Made by a program: the position numbers and the translations under genes. This document shows, in pieces, positions 13,179 to 24,919 of a DNA stretch of 64,000 nucleotides (position 1 is its first letter; the number at the start of each line of letters is the position of its first letter). Under the pieces are notes generated by a model. It did no database searches. It was not told the DNA's origin and was given only the letters and a program-made list of their open reading frames with translations. The DNA comes from Piscicola geometra. Taxonomy: Eukaryota > Annelida > Clitellata > Hirudinida > Piscicolidae. The DNA is taken from positions 10,467,626 to 10,531,625 of the forward strand of contig OX030958.1 of NCBI GenBank assembly GCA_943735955.1, read 5' to 3'.

Positions 13179-16100
13179 GTTGTAATTAAAATGAAATAGT
13201 TCATCGATTTATTAGACAGATTTTTTCTTTTATTTTTGTCGCTTAAATTATAATTGGTAAAATATATTGAATAGAAATAGAAAATAAGATTAAAAATTAA
13301 TTAAATCTAATTAAATAATTAATAAATAATTGCAATTACAACATTTATTTCAGGTGTTGCATAGAACGCAAGCAAGAATACGTTGTGTGGCATAAAATGG
13401 AAGAAGGTTAATTCAGCTGAGAATTTTTTAATAAACTATATTGTAAAAATAAATTTTGAATGAAATTAATTACTTTTCTTCTGATATATTACATCTTATT
13501 ATATGTTGCTCCACCATTGCTTGCAGGCTCTACAAGCCAGAATCTGCCACCAACATATCACCCATTGTTTCGAAGATCAAAACTAAATAACTCTATGACA
13601 TTTTCCTCACACTCAACACTAGCACCAAAATCAACACTACAATCTTTATCACAATCGCCTTCATCACTGCCACCCACAACATCACCTCCACCCTCACCTC
13701 TTCCACCCTCACCTCTTCCACCCTCACCACTACCTTCATCTCAATCACCTCTTTTCCAACTGCCATCTGCTCCCTGCAGAACGCAACTCGAAAGCAACTT
13801 ACGGTTTGTAGCTTTTTTTTTATATTATAGCATAGTCCTATTTACTGATTTTATAGCGTTGTTTAAATACCTGCAGATAACATTTTGTTAAAGAAAAAAA
13901 TATTATACGTTATGATTATCATTAAATTTTGTCTAAAAACAATTGTATCTCTTTTTCAGCCTTTAATCATTCACGAACTAATGAAATGAGAATATATAAA
14001 AATTTCGCAAAAAAGAAAGATAAACACACAAGTGTGTTTTTTTGCACTTAATTCAGTTTTAGTATTTAAACTATATGAATTTTTCATTAAAAAAGTACTG
14101 AAATAAATTTGAAAATGGTCGATATTTTTTAATGATTTTAGTCAATTCATGGACTAAAATATCTTTTCAGAACATTTATATGGCAATTAATGCCAGAAAG
14201 CGATTGAGTTCTCTATGCTTGAGGAATTTGTGTTTTACGTGAATTGAACATTATAATTATTATTTCATCGCATCTAATGAAAAAAACAACTAAATAATTT
14301 TTGACAAATATTATATTTTAAAAATAATTCATGATAATCTTCAATAAAAGACTAAACTTACTTTTCGAAAAATCTATTTCTAAGCGATTACCTAAATAAA
14401 TCAAAAAAATGTAAGTTAATTTGTAATACTCTACCATTGTCTTAATATCCTAAAATTACTCTAATAACTTTCAACTAAAGAAAATATTTATGCGACTTAA
14501 TTGGTGCCACAGTATGGGTTTGAAGAATTAACTTTACAAGTATGCCTCCTTGCAGAGAGCTCGATACACCATTCGTCATTGAAGAATCACATTCAAAAGG
14601 CACCACAAGAGGTGGCATTCCCAACCCGTCTTTGCCTTCTCAGAATAGCTTACCTCGCAGATTTGAAATGTCATGCAATCCTAACGAAAAGATAGACATC
14701 TCTAAAAGTGAAGTGAACAATGATAAAGTCGAAAACACTAGTAACAGCAACGAAATAATCAAGCACCCAATCAGCCTCAAGCACTCCACCAACCATGTCA
14801 AAGGTAGAGACCTTCCAAAAACACTAAAGCAAATCAAGTTTTCCAATTTATTCAAAGCGAAAAAAAGTGTTCTAACTTCTTCTTCTCCTTTTTCTGGAAC
14901 TTCTACAAACTCTAAACCCAGCGAGATGAGTGATTATGAAAGCTCATTTAACAATCAAAATGACAAAAGTTTTAATGATAATGATTTTTCGAATATCGAT
15001 AGAAAAAATTGTAATTTGTATGAAAAAGATTTTATAAAAAGTACCACAAACCATAAAAGCATATCAACTGACAATATGCTCAGCTACCAAAGTTTTTGTG
15101 GTAGCGATTCAAAGATAGACGGTAATAACGAAGTAAGCAATAACAAGATGGAGGCCAAAGTTACAAAGTCAAAAAGTTCTACAAAAAAAAATAACTTTGA
15201 TCATTTCCAGTCTATCAAAGTTGATAAAAACGGTAATAATACGAATAACAACAACATTGCCAATGACAAAAGCAACGATAACCCACTGAAATTCTCCTCT
15301 ACGTCGTTCAAACTCCCCTTCATGAACAAATACAGAAGGACCAAGCCAACCGTTAGCCATTTATTCAACCTTTCCTATCTTTTTGCGAGTCTTTTACAAA
15401 TATTTAATTTTTTGTATTTCATTCTACATTTCTTATTTGTCATTCAGTGTAATCAAAAAGACTCTAGTTAAATGACCTTTCTCGCGTCTTCATGAAAATA
15501 CTTGAAATATTCATACTCTATGTAGAAAATACATATATGTTAGATTTTTGTTAGTTATAATTATTACTGTTAATGAGGTGAAATTATTCCGTATTGAAAT
15601 ATTTTAATTCCATAAATAGTATTTTCTTTTATATTTTTAAAAATGTTGGAATAAAAAAATTTCAATTTTATTACAAATATTATTTTTAAAACAGGTTAAA
15701 TGAAATTAGTTTTTTTTCGCAAAAATTGAGTTTTAGTGTAATATTTTACTATCTAAAAAATGTTTTTAAGTTTGGATTTATTGAATTTATTGTTAATTCT
15801 ATAATTAAAAATACATTTTATAATCATTTTAAAATTTATTCCCTTTAATAAAATCACTCATTTGTGACCTCTGTATATGTCAAACGTGCATTTGGAGCCC
15901 TTAGTTTGAAGGCATTCAAAGCATTCATTGTCATTTATCCTTTAGTAAACTCTACCGCATTGTTTTGTTTACTTATTCAGAACTATTGTTGATATAGTCA
16001 TTAAAAGAATTATCTTTAATTCCATCTGTTCGGTATTTAAAAATATTGAAAGTATTTTGTAGTTTTATGCTTATTTCATGATCATGAGATTATTATTTCA

Positions 16101-18728
16101 ATGTAACATACATTATAAATATTTGATGTTTTGTTTATTTTAGAATACATTTATTTTGCAGTTTCATAAACATAGAAAATTCTTTTTTTTACCGTCTAAA
16201 ATTACTCCAAAGTTGAAATTCTTAACCGTAATTCTCTACCTATTACAATAGGCCGTTTCCAGTGCTGAGGTCGATGAAAGCAAGCAATTGAAAATTAAAA
16301 AGATGTCTTTATCAGCAGAGAGAGAGATGGAACAAACTATCAACATGACCCGTTCAATGCAAAAGTCTAAAAATGACTTTAAACTTCCCAATAAAGACTC
16401 CTCAAGAGACAACAACAGCGACTCAAGTCCCTCCACTCCACCCAGTGAGCTCTACTCGACTTAATGCCTTTCAAACTTTATTAATGATCAGTCAATAAAT
16501 TATTTGATTTTTTTAAGAACGAAATATATTTATTTTGGTATATGGGAAAATTGAATTTTATAAAATTTGCACAAATGTAATAGATATTTTTAATTGTTTT
16601 CTTAAAATATGATTTGTTTATTTCTTCATGTGGATAATATCTCACTATCTCAAAAGTTTTTCTCTTAACATAATTCAGGTGCTAACTCAAACGGAAAGAC
16701 GTTTCGGTTTCCTCTCAAACCATCGTTTTCCTTGTCAAAAGACAACAGTGCAAATGTATACATTGACTCAAACAGATCGGATAATAGTAATTCTTTAAGT
16801 TTAAGTAACGGTAAAAACGATCAAAACAATTTGTCTTCTCCACAGAAAAATTGCAATAACATCGTTGGCAAAAACACTTCCAGCAATCAAACTTTTGATT
16901 GCAATAACAATCTTATTGATGGACTAGAAAAAAACAACATAGAGAAAAAAAACGAAAACAAAAACATTAAAATTGAAAAAAATGATGCACTAAAGACGAG
17001 ACTCGCACCAACTAATCGAGTCTACACCAAGCAAATGTCTCTAGACACATACAAGGAATACAACGTCAAAAACAACATTTGTAGAGACAACTACAAAAAG
17101 AACCCAAACTTTTTCGAAAACAACAGGGAAAAAAACAAAAGTGACAACAGCGATAAGCCAAATAATAATAACGATAATAAACTTAGACATAACTCTTTTG
17201 GTTCGCCTTTCACTGGTCAACAAAGAATGAATGGAGTTTACCTGAGCAAAAGTTCTGGAAGCATGGAGATCATTAAGCGAAAAAACAGACTTATAGACAT
17301 AGACATACGGAATGAATCCAAACAGGACATTCAGGCAAATAGTTATGACAGCAAAAATTACTTTAATAATAATAGCAATCTGACTGGCAATCTAAATAAT
17401 AGCCCGACTAATAGATCTTTTTCCAAGCGTTCTTCTCTCTTATCAACAACTTCGTATGCCAGTAATGTTAGTGATAAAAGAAGAACTAACATTAGTTCAA
17501 CTAGCTTAGGGTCTCTCAATAAAAATAATTCAACAAAGTTAAATAACTTGAAAATGCTTAAAAGATACTATGTCAAGTCCTACGAGAGCAGTAATGCCAG
17601 AGTAAAACCATACAAAAAGTTGTCAATCAAACCAATCAAAGCAGCTTCTAACATCTTCACAGACTTTTTAAGAAAATATAGTTTAAACAATAACATTTTG
17701 TATCTTTTAACAAAAGAAAAAAACACAAAACCTAATGGCTCGAAACTAATTAAAACTCAGAAAACAAATAGCCACCCTATGATATCCTCTCAAATTACAC
17801 ATGTAGAGAACAGTGCATCTTCGAACAGTGGAGACACATTAATCCCTGAAGACTACAAATGCGACAGTAGATGTACTAGGTCTGCCAATGACATTAATAA
17901 AACGTCTAAATTTAGTTATAAGTTTGAGGAAACAACTCCTGATAAGGGTTCATTGAATGATTTTGAAAGTAAACCTCCTCCAAAACTACCACCAAGAATT
18001 CCACTGAAATTCAACACTCTTTCCCACTCAAAGAGCAAAAGCAAAACGTCCATGACCAATTATTCTGACATAACAAACACGACTTTAGGTTTGCCTTTAG
18101 AGAGTAATGAAAAAGAAATGACACGCAGCTTGAATATCCAAAATGACCATGAAACAATGAAACTAAGACAATTAAAACTCTTCCATGCAAATCAAAATGC
18201 ACAATTTACAAATCAACTCCTGAAAACTTCTCAAAATCAACAAAGGCCTCAGCTAAATGACCAGCAGCAACGGCAGTTGACGCAGCAAGAAACTCAGATA
18301 CAGAAATCTCAACCACAAACTTTTTATCAGCTTCATCAAACTCCAAAAACTCATTTTACACAGTTTCAACACAAAAATTCCCCACAAGACATTTTCTTCC
18401 AACAACGACAACAATCTTCTCAGCTCCTAAAAATAGACGTTGATAATCCAGAAAGAAAATACACTTTTCCACAAAATAACTTTCCAATACAATCTCATTT
18501 TGCTAACAACATCTTCATTCAAGAACCGACAAAAATCCACCCAATTCCTCTCTCGACTTCCTCTAGCGTTGAGTTTTCTGGAGAAAGTCTTCATTCGGAT
18601 GACACAAACGAAGAGAACGGAGAGTTAGAAAGAAAGATTGATAGAGAAGAAGAAAGTATAACGAGCCCACAAAAGCTGCTATGTTACGAACAAATGATGG
18701 AAGTGGCACTCGAAAGACTGAGCACCAG
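12919..18728 (+). CDS. Large disordered protein gene, at least six exons (about 1,209 residues visible)
   Basis: Exons 12919-13178, 13354-13406, 13527-13803, 14556-15351, 16252-16444 and 16679-18728 join with matching phase at all five junctions (2, 1, 2, 0, 1), each with GT-AG borders. The chosen ATG is the first in frame after an upstream stop. The protein starts with a Ser/Asn-rich segment and then a cysteine cluster spanning the first junction (CCCER then CC), a good candidate for palmitoylation or metal binding, followed by a Trp-His-containing conserved-looking patch. A Pro-rich repeat (SPLPPSPLPPSPLP) comes next, then long Asn/Ser/Lys-rich disordered regions with a PPPKLPPRIP motif typical of SH3 ligands, and a Gln-rich stretch near the end. 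The last visible exon ends at AGCACCAG|GTTAAT with two bases carried, so the gene probably continues; if unspliced, a stop follows at 18769-18771. I do not recognise the family; a scaffold or adaptor role is only a guess. Confidence 0.75.
13354..13406 (+). CDS. Exon 2, completes the cysteine cluster
   Basis: A 53-base exon after TTTATTTCAG, giving CCIERKQEYVVWHKMEE, and leaving one base at GAAGAAG|GTTAAT. It has no low-complexity content, so it is the best part of the gene for a homology search. Confidence 0.65.
13527..13803 (+). CDS. Exon 3, proline/serine-rich
   Basis: Begins after CATTGCTTGCAG. Encodes Ser/Thr/Pro-rich sequence with tandem SPLPP units and leaves two bases at TTACG|GTTTGT. 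The signal-peptide-like sequence that precedes it in the open frame (from 13460) is intron translated by chance. Confidence 0.7.
14556..15351 (+). CDS. Exon 4, serine/asparagine/lysine-rich
   Basis: Starts after CTCCTTGCAG and ends AAGCCAACC|GTTAGC in phase 0. The hydrophobic tail of the longer open frame (to 15471) is intron. Confidence 0.75.
16252..16444 (+). CDS. Exon 5, charged and serine-rich
   Basis: Starts after TATTACAATAG in phase 0, includes a charged helical-looking patch and a SSPSTPP tract with likely proline-directed phosphosites, and ends CCACCCA|GTGAGC leaving one base. Confidence 0.65.
16679..18728 (+). CDS. Exon 6, long low-complexity exon
   Basis: A 2,050-base exon after ACATAATTCAG. 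It encodes a KTFRFPLKPSFSLS segment, then Asn-rich sequence, a basic central region, the PPPKLPPRIP motif, a Gln-rich region with many polar residues, and finally an acidic segment and EQMMEVALERLSTR. Its length in such AT-rich DNA makes coding status nearly certain. Confidence 0.85.
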
Positions 18729-18771
18729 GTTAATATTGTTTGTCATGATGATTTGTATACATGATATTTAA

Positions 18772-20540
18772 TATGTTATACATTTTAAATATTTAAATTT
18801 GTTTTACAATTTTATTCTTTAGTTTCTATTTGTGTGAAAGGTTGAAAAGTATTATCATTTTACTCATTTTATTAATTTTCAATTTTATTGTTTATTTACT
18901 AAAAGGAAATTTAAACTATTTCTTAATACATGCATAATATAAATTAAGTTAGCTACTTTCTTTGAATTCAAAGAACGTCCATTCATGAAATGTTAACAAT
19001 CACTTGATGTGTGTCAGACATTCTATCTACCTTCTCTGAATTAACTTATCTACTCAATAGCTCGTGCAATGATTCCCATTAGTGAATGAATAAGTCTTTG
19101 ATAAAAATTATGAATAGAACATATATAAAAAATTTAAGTGAAATATTTGTATTAAAAATATTATATTTTGAGAAAGTTAATAATTTTTCATCTTGTTTTA
19201 TCCCTAAAGTCAAAATCAAATGATCCATAATAATCTTAGATTATTAGATGATTGAGTCAAATTTTTGCACTATACTACGGAGTAATTATAAAAGCATACA
19301 TTAACAAAATTCATGAAATATCTGGGCTAGAGCTGCTTACATTCGAAAAGATTTTGGGGTCGCTTTATGAATAGAAAGAGCTTTCGTGTTATTTTAGTTA
19401 TGCATCTAGGTCACCGAGGAACTAGTTAATAAAATATGCAGTTATAGATGCTTTTGTACAGAAATTTTAGGCAAAGGTCATATGCAATTGCTGTTTAATT
19501 GAAGGCAATATGACGCCATGACTGAATCTTGCTAAAAAATGTATGTTTGCAGATTACTTAAGAAATAGATTAACAAATAAACCATCTTAGAAGATTACTA
19601 AAAGTATTTTTTTATAATTAAGTTCGTCAGATAAATAATAAGTTGCAATTCTAAAGTGATATTCAATTACATATAATTAATTAATTTAGGGTTTTATTAT
19701 GATAACAATTTTTCACAAAACTTTTTTTAAATAATATTTATTTAACCTTATTTTTTTCATTCATTTAACGATTTGAAGACTTGATTAGTTTGATTATTGT
19801 TACAAAGCTTTATTATAAGACTCTGGTCAGCCAATTACTAAAAAGATGTTAATCAGATATTTATATTGGAAAAAAATTTAAATTATAAAAGTATTAATGG
19901 AAAGATCACCAGTTATTCAACTGCATGACATCAAGTTAATTATTCATAGACTTATCAAGACTTCATATACCTTACAGAGTCATTTTCAATACTAACAAAA
20001 AAGCTAGAACATAAAATTATTGAAATAAAATAATTAAAGAAATATATAAGAAGTAAGGAATGATTAATCGAATATTCTATTTTTTCTTTTAATTTCTGTT
20101 GAATGCTATTAAAAGAGTTTTAAGTAGTTTAATTGAAAAATCAGTTAAATGGATGACATACATATTTATATATTTATATTTATTTTTAAAATAATAAAAA
20201 ATAAGTGAATTATCATTTTTAGTTTGAAAAAACTAACATTATTAAAAAATCCATGTTTATAATTTGTATAATTTTTTTATTTTGGTTTGATTTATTTTAA
20301 TTGATAAAGGGCTTAGTAGTTATAATTGTTCCTGTCTGCGTTTTATTATGAGTTTTGATTCCCACGCTTTATTGCAAGCAATCCGGTTGCCATGATAAAC
20401 TCTGCTCTCCAGCCAATATGAAAAAAACATGATTTATCCTAAATTGTTGTTTTTATTATGCCTAAATACATGAGGATCGTGGGACTCGTTAGCTCACTAA
20501 GAGCTGTTTATTTGAGAGAAAGAAAACCCCACGTTAAACT
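18772..20540. other. No gene seen, AT-rich
   Basis: Either intron of the preceding gene or intergenic. No coding-like exon with a phase-2 acceptor was found here. Confidence 0.4.
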
Positions 20541-20564
20541 TTCACTGTTTTAGATTTTATAATT

Positions 20565-20745
20565 TTGAAAAAAGCTATAAGAAAAGCCCATTCCCAAAAT
20601 CAAGAAGAAAGGCAGGGTAGAAAAGATTATAAGTTCCACCCTTGGAAAAGCAATAAATATTTTTACGAGGATGATAATGTTGATAATGATGGTTGTGATG
20701 TTGATGATTTTGATAATGATGATGAGGATAATAATAATGATGATT

Positions 20746-20844
<99 letters not shown>

Positions 20845-21194
20845 ATATTAACAATAATGATGATAATCATGAGGTTGTTCATGATGATGATCAAGATGAT
20901 AATGATGATCCTCATTATCATGATTATGATGGAAGGCTGTATTTCTTCAAATTCACTCTTCATGATCAATCCTCACAGGTTCCAAGAATCCAGCCAGATT
21001 TTATTGAACGACCTTCAAGGAGTTATTTAACCCTACGTAGTCAAGCTCCACGCCTTGTTATCGATTGCTTCCTGGATTTAGTGGATGACTGCTGTTTTAA
21101 TGATATCATTGTTATTTCCATTGTTTCACGAGCTCATACAACACATTTCACTGTAAATAAAGACTCCTACTACTGGAAAACAAAGACCCTTTAA
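20565..21194 (+). CDS. Open frame with long poly-Asp tract
   Basis: A 209-codon frame (non-ATG at its 5' edge) reads a basic N-terminal part, about 60 mostly Asp/Asn residues from a (GAT)n microsatellite, and then about 80 residues of ordinary composition with two adjacent cysteines, to a TAA. The non-repeat C-terminal part is long enough to suggest real coding or a recently dead gene. No splice sites or family motifs are recognised. The poly-Ile frame on the other strand and the poly-Met frame are artefacts. Confidence 0.3.
20668..20930 (+). repeat. (GAT)n microsatellite
   Basis: A pure ATG/GAT triplet run of about 100 bases (20738-20840), flanked by imperfect GAT/AAT triplets on both sides. 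Confidence 0.9.
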
Positions 21195-21212
21195 ACTAAC
21201 ACTTTTTTCTAA

Positions 21213-21344
21213 ACTGTTTGTTATCTTTTATACTTTACTATCTGTTACTATCACACTAAACAGTACAACATCATGGTAACTGTTTGTCATCTTTTATACT
21301 TTACTATCTGTTACTATCACACTAAACAGTTCAACATCATTGTA
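21213..21344 (+). repeat. Two tandem copies of a 66-bp unit
   Basis: The unit starting ACTGTTTGTTATC recurs 66 bases later with only a few substitutions (for example TTATC to TCATC, GTACAAC to GTTCAAC). It lies directly after the stop of the poly-Asp frame. Confidence 0.85.
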
Positions 21345-22796
21345 ACTTTTTCATCTTTTGTTTCCGTACGTTCGTTAAAATGCAACTTTTGGGTTGATCT
21401 TTTACTGAAAACAACTAACAGTGACATTATTTTATTATAATAACCGATTCGAACGATAAAAATTTAACTATCGTAAAAGAGCTATAATAAAACGAATACG
21501 TTACATCAATACGTGACCAGAAACATCTGGTTAATATGAATAAATAAACTATTAATTTAAAAATTGAAATTCAATTCAATGCTTTGAATAACGTACCAAA
21601 CCTATACATACAATGCTTTGCAAAAGTATTTGGCCTCTTTGAACTCTTCGAACTTTTGCCACATTAAAGGTAGTATCAACAAGTGGAACGCAATCATGAA
21701 CTTACATGAAATTTATTCGATATTTATTTAAAAAAATTAGTATCGTATGAAGAAGTCAAGAATAAAAACATTTTGTGACTTCAAGTCAAATTTTCCGCTT
21801 TTTCTTTCTTTTAAAGTACAGGAAAGGTAAGCTATATTGCATTTTTATGAGAAAAACTTGATGTTATTTCACTTTAATAAATAAATCAAATGCAGCAATT
21901 CAGAAGAATTTTTTTAGCAGTTTGAACTCTTTTGCTACATAAACTGAACTTTGCCTACAACACTTTGTAACGGCTATTGCACCCAAGGAACAGCAATCGG
22001 TTCAAGAACTTGTTCCCATCTTGGAAGATGAATTAAGCGGGTTATCTGATCGAAGACGATGCAGTTCCTGAACAACTGAGACGCTGCAATCATCCCACTG
22101 ACCGTGGCACTTGCTGATTACAAAGATTTGTTTATCTGTTCCAGAAGTGATAATACCCAAACAGCTTCTTAAAGATCCACAACAGGATTTCATCCTTCAT
22201 TTATAAAAAGTATGTTGTTGTAATAATCAATAGAAATAAAGAAAATGAAATGTTTCAATTTATTAATAGATACTATAGTTTTCAGTCAATGAAATTTCTT
22301 GGTTATATTGTGAAAAAACTAGGAATACATTTTTTATTGGTTCTTTTATTTACGCTAACCGAAATTAGGACATAACCTTAAATTTTTTTTACATTTGTTA
22401 TTAAGAAGAATAGAAATATATTTTAGAACAGATGTTACCATTGATTTTAACACTGAGATTTATGAAATATTGTTCAATTATGTATAAGAATGCACCTGAA
22501 ACCTAAACCTAAAAGAATCGATTTTGAGCATTTCGAGAAATGAATATAAATGATCTAGTATCGATTGTTTTGCATATCAATAGCTTGTGTTGGAATTCCA
22601 AGTCTTCATAAGATAGTTGTGACAACTACGCGCAGTGCACCAGTAAAATATATTTAAAGATGTATTATACATTCTGGAAGAATTGTCGTACTAATGAAAA
22701 CACTCTACTAATTCAGTTTTATTTGGATTTCAAATTTTCAAAACAGTTGTTGAAATTCTGACTAAATAATGTTGAATAATCAATACATTTTGAATC

Positions 22797-22850
22797 ATAT
22801 ATAAAGAGCAAACAAGTTTTGTTATCGTCAATGAAAACTCAGTCAGTACT
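22797..22850 (+). promoter_or_regulatory. Core promoter of the peptide locus
   Basis: A TATATAAAG box at about 22797-22805 is followed, about 35 bases later, by CTCAGTCAGTAC near 22839-22849. This contains TCAGT, the arthropod-type initiator. The first ATG is at 22856. Spacing and short leader fit a strong TATA-driven small secreted-peptide gene. Inferred from sequence only. Confidence 0.55.
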
Positions 22851-22855
22851 TCAAA

Positions 22856-24001
22856 ATGAGCGGACTTCACCTTTCAATGATCCTGCTGTTCTGTAGCTTA
22901 AATGCTAACTATGGAGGTTATGATAAATTGAATTTAATCATTTAAATTTTTAAAATATAAATTAGCTTGTTCATATGGAGGTTATGATAAATTGAATTTA
23001 ATCATTTAAATTTTTAAAATATAAATTAGCTTGTTCATATGGAGGTTATGATAAATTGAATTTACTCATTTAAATTTATAAAATATAAATTAGCTTGTTC
23101 ATAAAAGCAATAGAATAATATTATCTTTTAATCTCAAATCATTTTTAAATTTACGTTGCTATATAATTATTCGTTAGTGCTTTTATTCTTTTACTATTGT
23201 AAAATTTTTATTCTTATTTTTACAGATGTGAATAAAAGGCTAGTTTTTATTTATAGAAACATAAAAAATTATTTAATATATTTATTGAATCTTCCTTTAA
23301 TAACTTAGAGATTTTTAAATAAATAGAATTTTTTGCCTTAATTAAAAAATTATAACATTTAAAGAGGAATAATAGACAAAGTGAGAGGATGTGCCAAAGA
23401 ATATGAAAAATGCTCCCCACTCAAGAGTTGCTGCGGTGAGTTAAACTGTTTCAGAGAAAAAGGTTTCAGTATAATTAAAGTGAGTTATTTGATTTAACAT
23501 AATTTACAATAAACGAAATCGATGAATTGTTCCAATTGTTAAACGCATTTAGGCGCTACACAGCAAGCTGTAAAATTTTAAAGTTAGATTGGATAAAAGA
23601 AACTATCGAAATTCAGTATCTAAGCCAAAAAGTTTAAAAGATACTTATCCAGGAGTAAATAGTCGTATTAAAATGTATCAAATTATACAAGACAATGAAA
23701 CTTACAGCCAGGACTCTGTGTTAAATTTTTTGAAAATGGAGCAAAATGCCAAAGCAAAAAGCAATGTTGTGAAAATGGAGACTGTGTGAAGACAGGAAGG
23801 CTCAAGGTTATAAAGCAGATTTTTCTACCATTTCATTATATCGTCATTTAAAGTGTAAAAACTTTAATAAAATGGAATCGTATAAACTTTGAGTCTTCAT
23901 ATGTCTATATTAAAGTTGTTTTTTTCGATTTTTTTCAGATCGATGGAGTATGTAGTGGAAAAAATCAGAAAAAAGAACCGCTATATTATAATATTAGTTG
24001 A
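22856..24001 (+). CDS. Secreted cystine-knot-type peptide gene with two alternative cysteine exons
   Basis: Exon 1 (22856-22916) encodes a start Met and a typical signal peptide (core MILLFCSLNA), leaving one base before GTTATG. Cassette A (23376-23479) and cassette B (23712-23806, acceptor CCAG) each need one base upstream and each end in phase 0 after a Lys codon. The last exon (23939-24001, after TTTTTTTCAG, stop TGA) starts in phase 0. Spacing is C-x6-C-x5-CC-x4-C in A and C-x9-C-x5-CC-x4-C in B. The sixth cysteine comes from the last exon, giving the inhibitor-cystine-knot framework. Cassette A can instead run into a short exon at 23553-23573 with an early stop and no sixth cysteine. Two explanations fit: mutually exclusive splicing, or tandem exon duplication with one dead copy. 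The target is unknown; roles as neuropeptide, inhibitor, antimicrobial or toxin cannot be told apart here. Confidence 0.65.
22910..23101 (+). repeat. Three tandem 64-bp units spanning the exon 1 donor
   Basis: Units start at 22910, 22974 and 23038, each TATGGAGGTTATGATAAATT at its 5' end. They are near identical, with a couple of changes in the third. Each unit carries the same GGAG|GTTATG donor as the end of exon 1, so there are three copies of the splice site. Confidence 0.9.
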
Positions 24002-24054
24002 ATGTCTATCATTCACAGTTTGGCATCACACTCGTTTTTGTGACCTAAGTTGAT

Positions 24055-24060
24055 AATAAA
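24055..24060 (+). terminator. Polyadenylation signal of the peptide locus
   Basis: AATAAA 54 bases after the TGA at 23999-24001. Confidence 0.5.
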
Positions 24061-24574
24061 TCTTATCACTCGTCTTTCAAAATAAAACGAAAATTCAAAT
24101 GTTTAAAATTATATACTTCTTAAAATAAAATAATATCTGAATAGGACAATCGGAGAAAAAGAAGTATAACATTTAATTGAAAAAGTTAATGAAAATTTAA
24201 AAATCATATGTGCGAAAAGTCTGAAAGAGTAGAAATTTTTCTTTTTTGTGTTGTCTCTATGTTTTAGAAAATCACACAGAATTTTTTTGCATCATATAAC
24301 CAGAGCTCACACACAAACTATAGAATCTTTCTGGTACGTCTAAAAGATGAAGATCTACTTGTGTTCCATTTGAGTTCCATTTGGAACCACAGCAATCGAA
24401 ATACTGATATTATTATGTAATTTTAAAAGCTTTTCCCAAATTTACGTTTTTCAATGAAATTTAAAATGATAAGTTGCGTATTCTTTTTTACAAATACTTT
24501 TTAATCGTCTGGTGTCGAATATTAACGAAATGTAATTTCATGTGAATTTAACTAAAATATATATATAAAATAGC

Positions 24575-24910
24575 GTCAGTAATTGGTAGTATAGGACTTG
24601 CCGATGAAGAGACCAGGCTCGTCTGCTCACAATATCCATTTAAGAATCAAGAGCTTGGTTGCCACACTGGGCAACCTGCTTGATGATGATGGCGCCTTAC
24701 TAGTAGCTATAGATATGCATCTTGGAGCACCAATCTGCCAGCTACATGCTAGCCGATGCGGAGTTGATGTACAAGCCTCAGGACATCACGGCATCAGTTG
24801 AAAGCTAAGCAAAGGTCGTCATGCTAGACACAAGGCTTTGACATAGGCGTCCAGAAAGCCTCGTCCTCTGCTGGTTGTTCATTATGCTGGAACTACCAGG
24901 TCTGAACAAG
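24575..24910 (+). mobile_element. GC-rich relic, probably transposon-derived
   Basis: An island with markedly higher G+C than its flanks reads coding-like protein in at least two frames (24580-24670 in one frame, 24598-24801 in another, ending GVDVQASGHHGIS). That is the picture of a frameshifted coding fragment. No diagnostic domain is recognised, so the mobile-element call rests on composition and decay only. Confidence 0.3.
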
Positions 24911-24919
24911 AATGATCAT

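Noticed and set aside
13460..13526. Signal-peptide-like start of the proline-rich frame
   Set aside because: Lies upstream of a good acceptor at 13525-13526, and the phase match with exon 2 shows it is intron.
22002..22193. 63-codon minus-strand frame with WDDCSVS, suggestive of a thrombospondin repeat
   Set aside because: The following residues lack the conserved glycine/cysteine pattern, no splice sites bound it, and a plus-strand cysteine reading is equally open; left uncalled.
23226..23245. Micro-exon with a Lys-Arg pair between exon 1 and cassette A of the peptide locus
   Set aside because: Acceptor TTTTTACAG is good, but the only donor is CTA|GTTTTT, a poor site, and direct joining of exon 1 to the cassettes already keeps phase.
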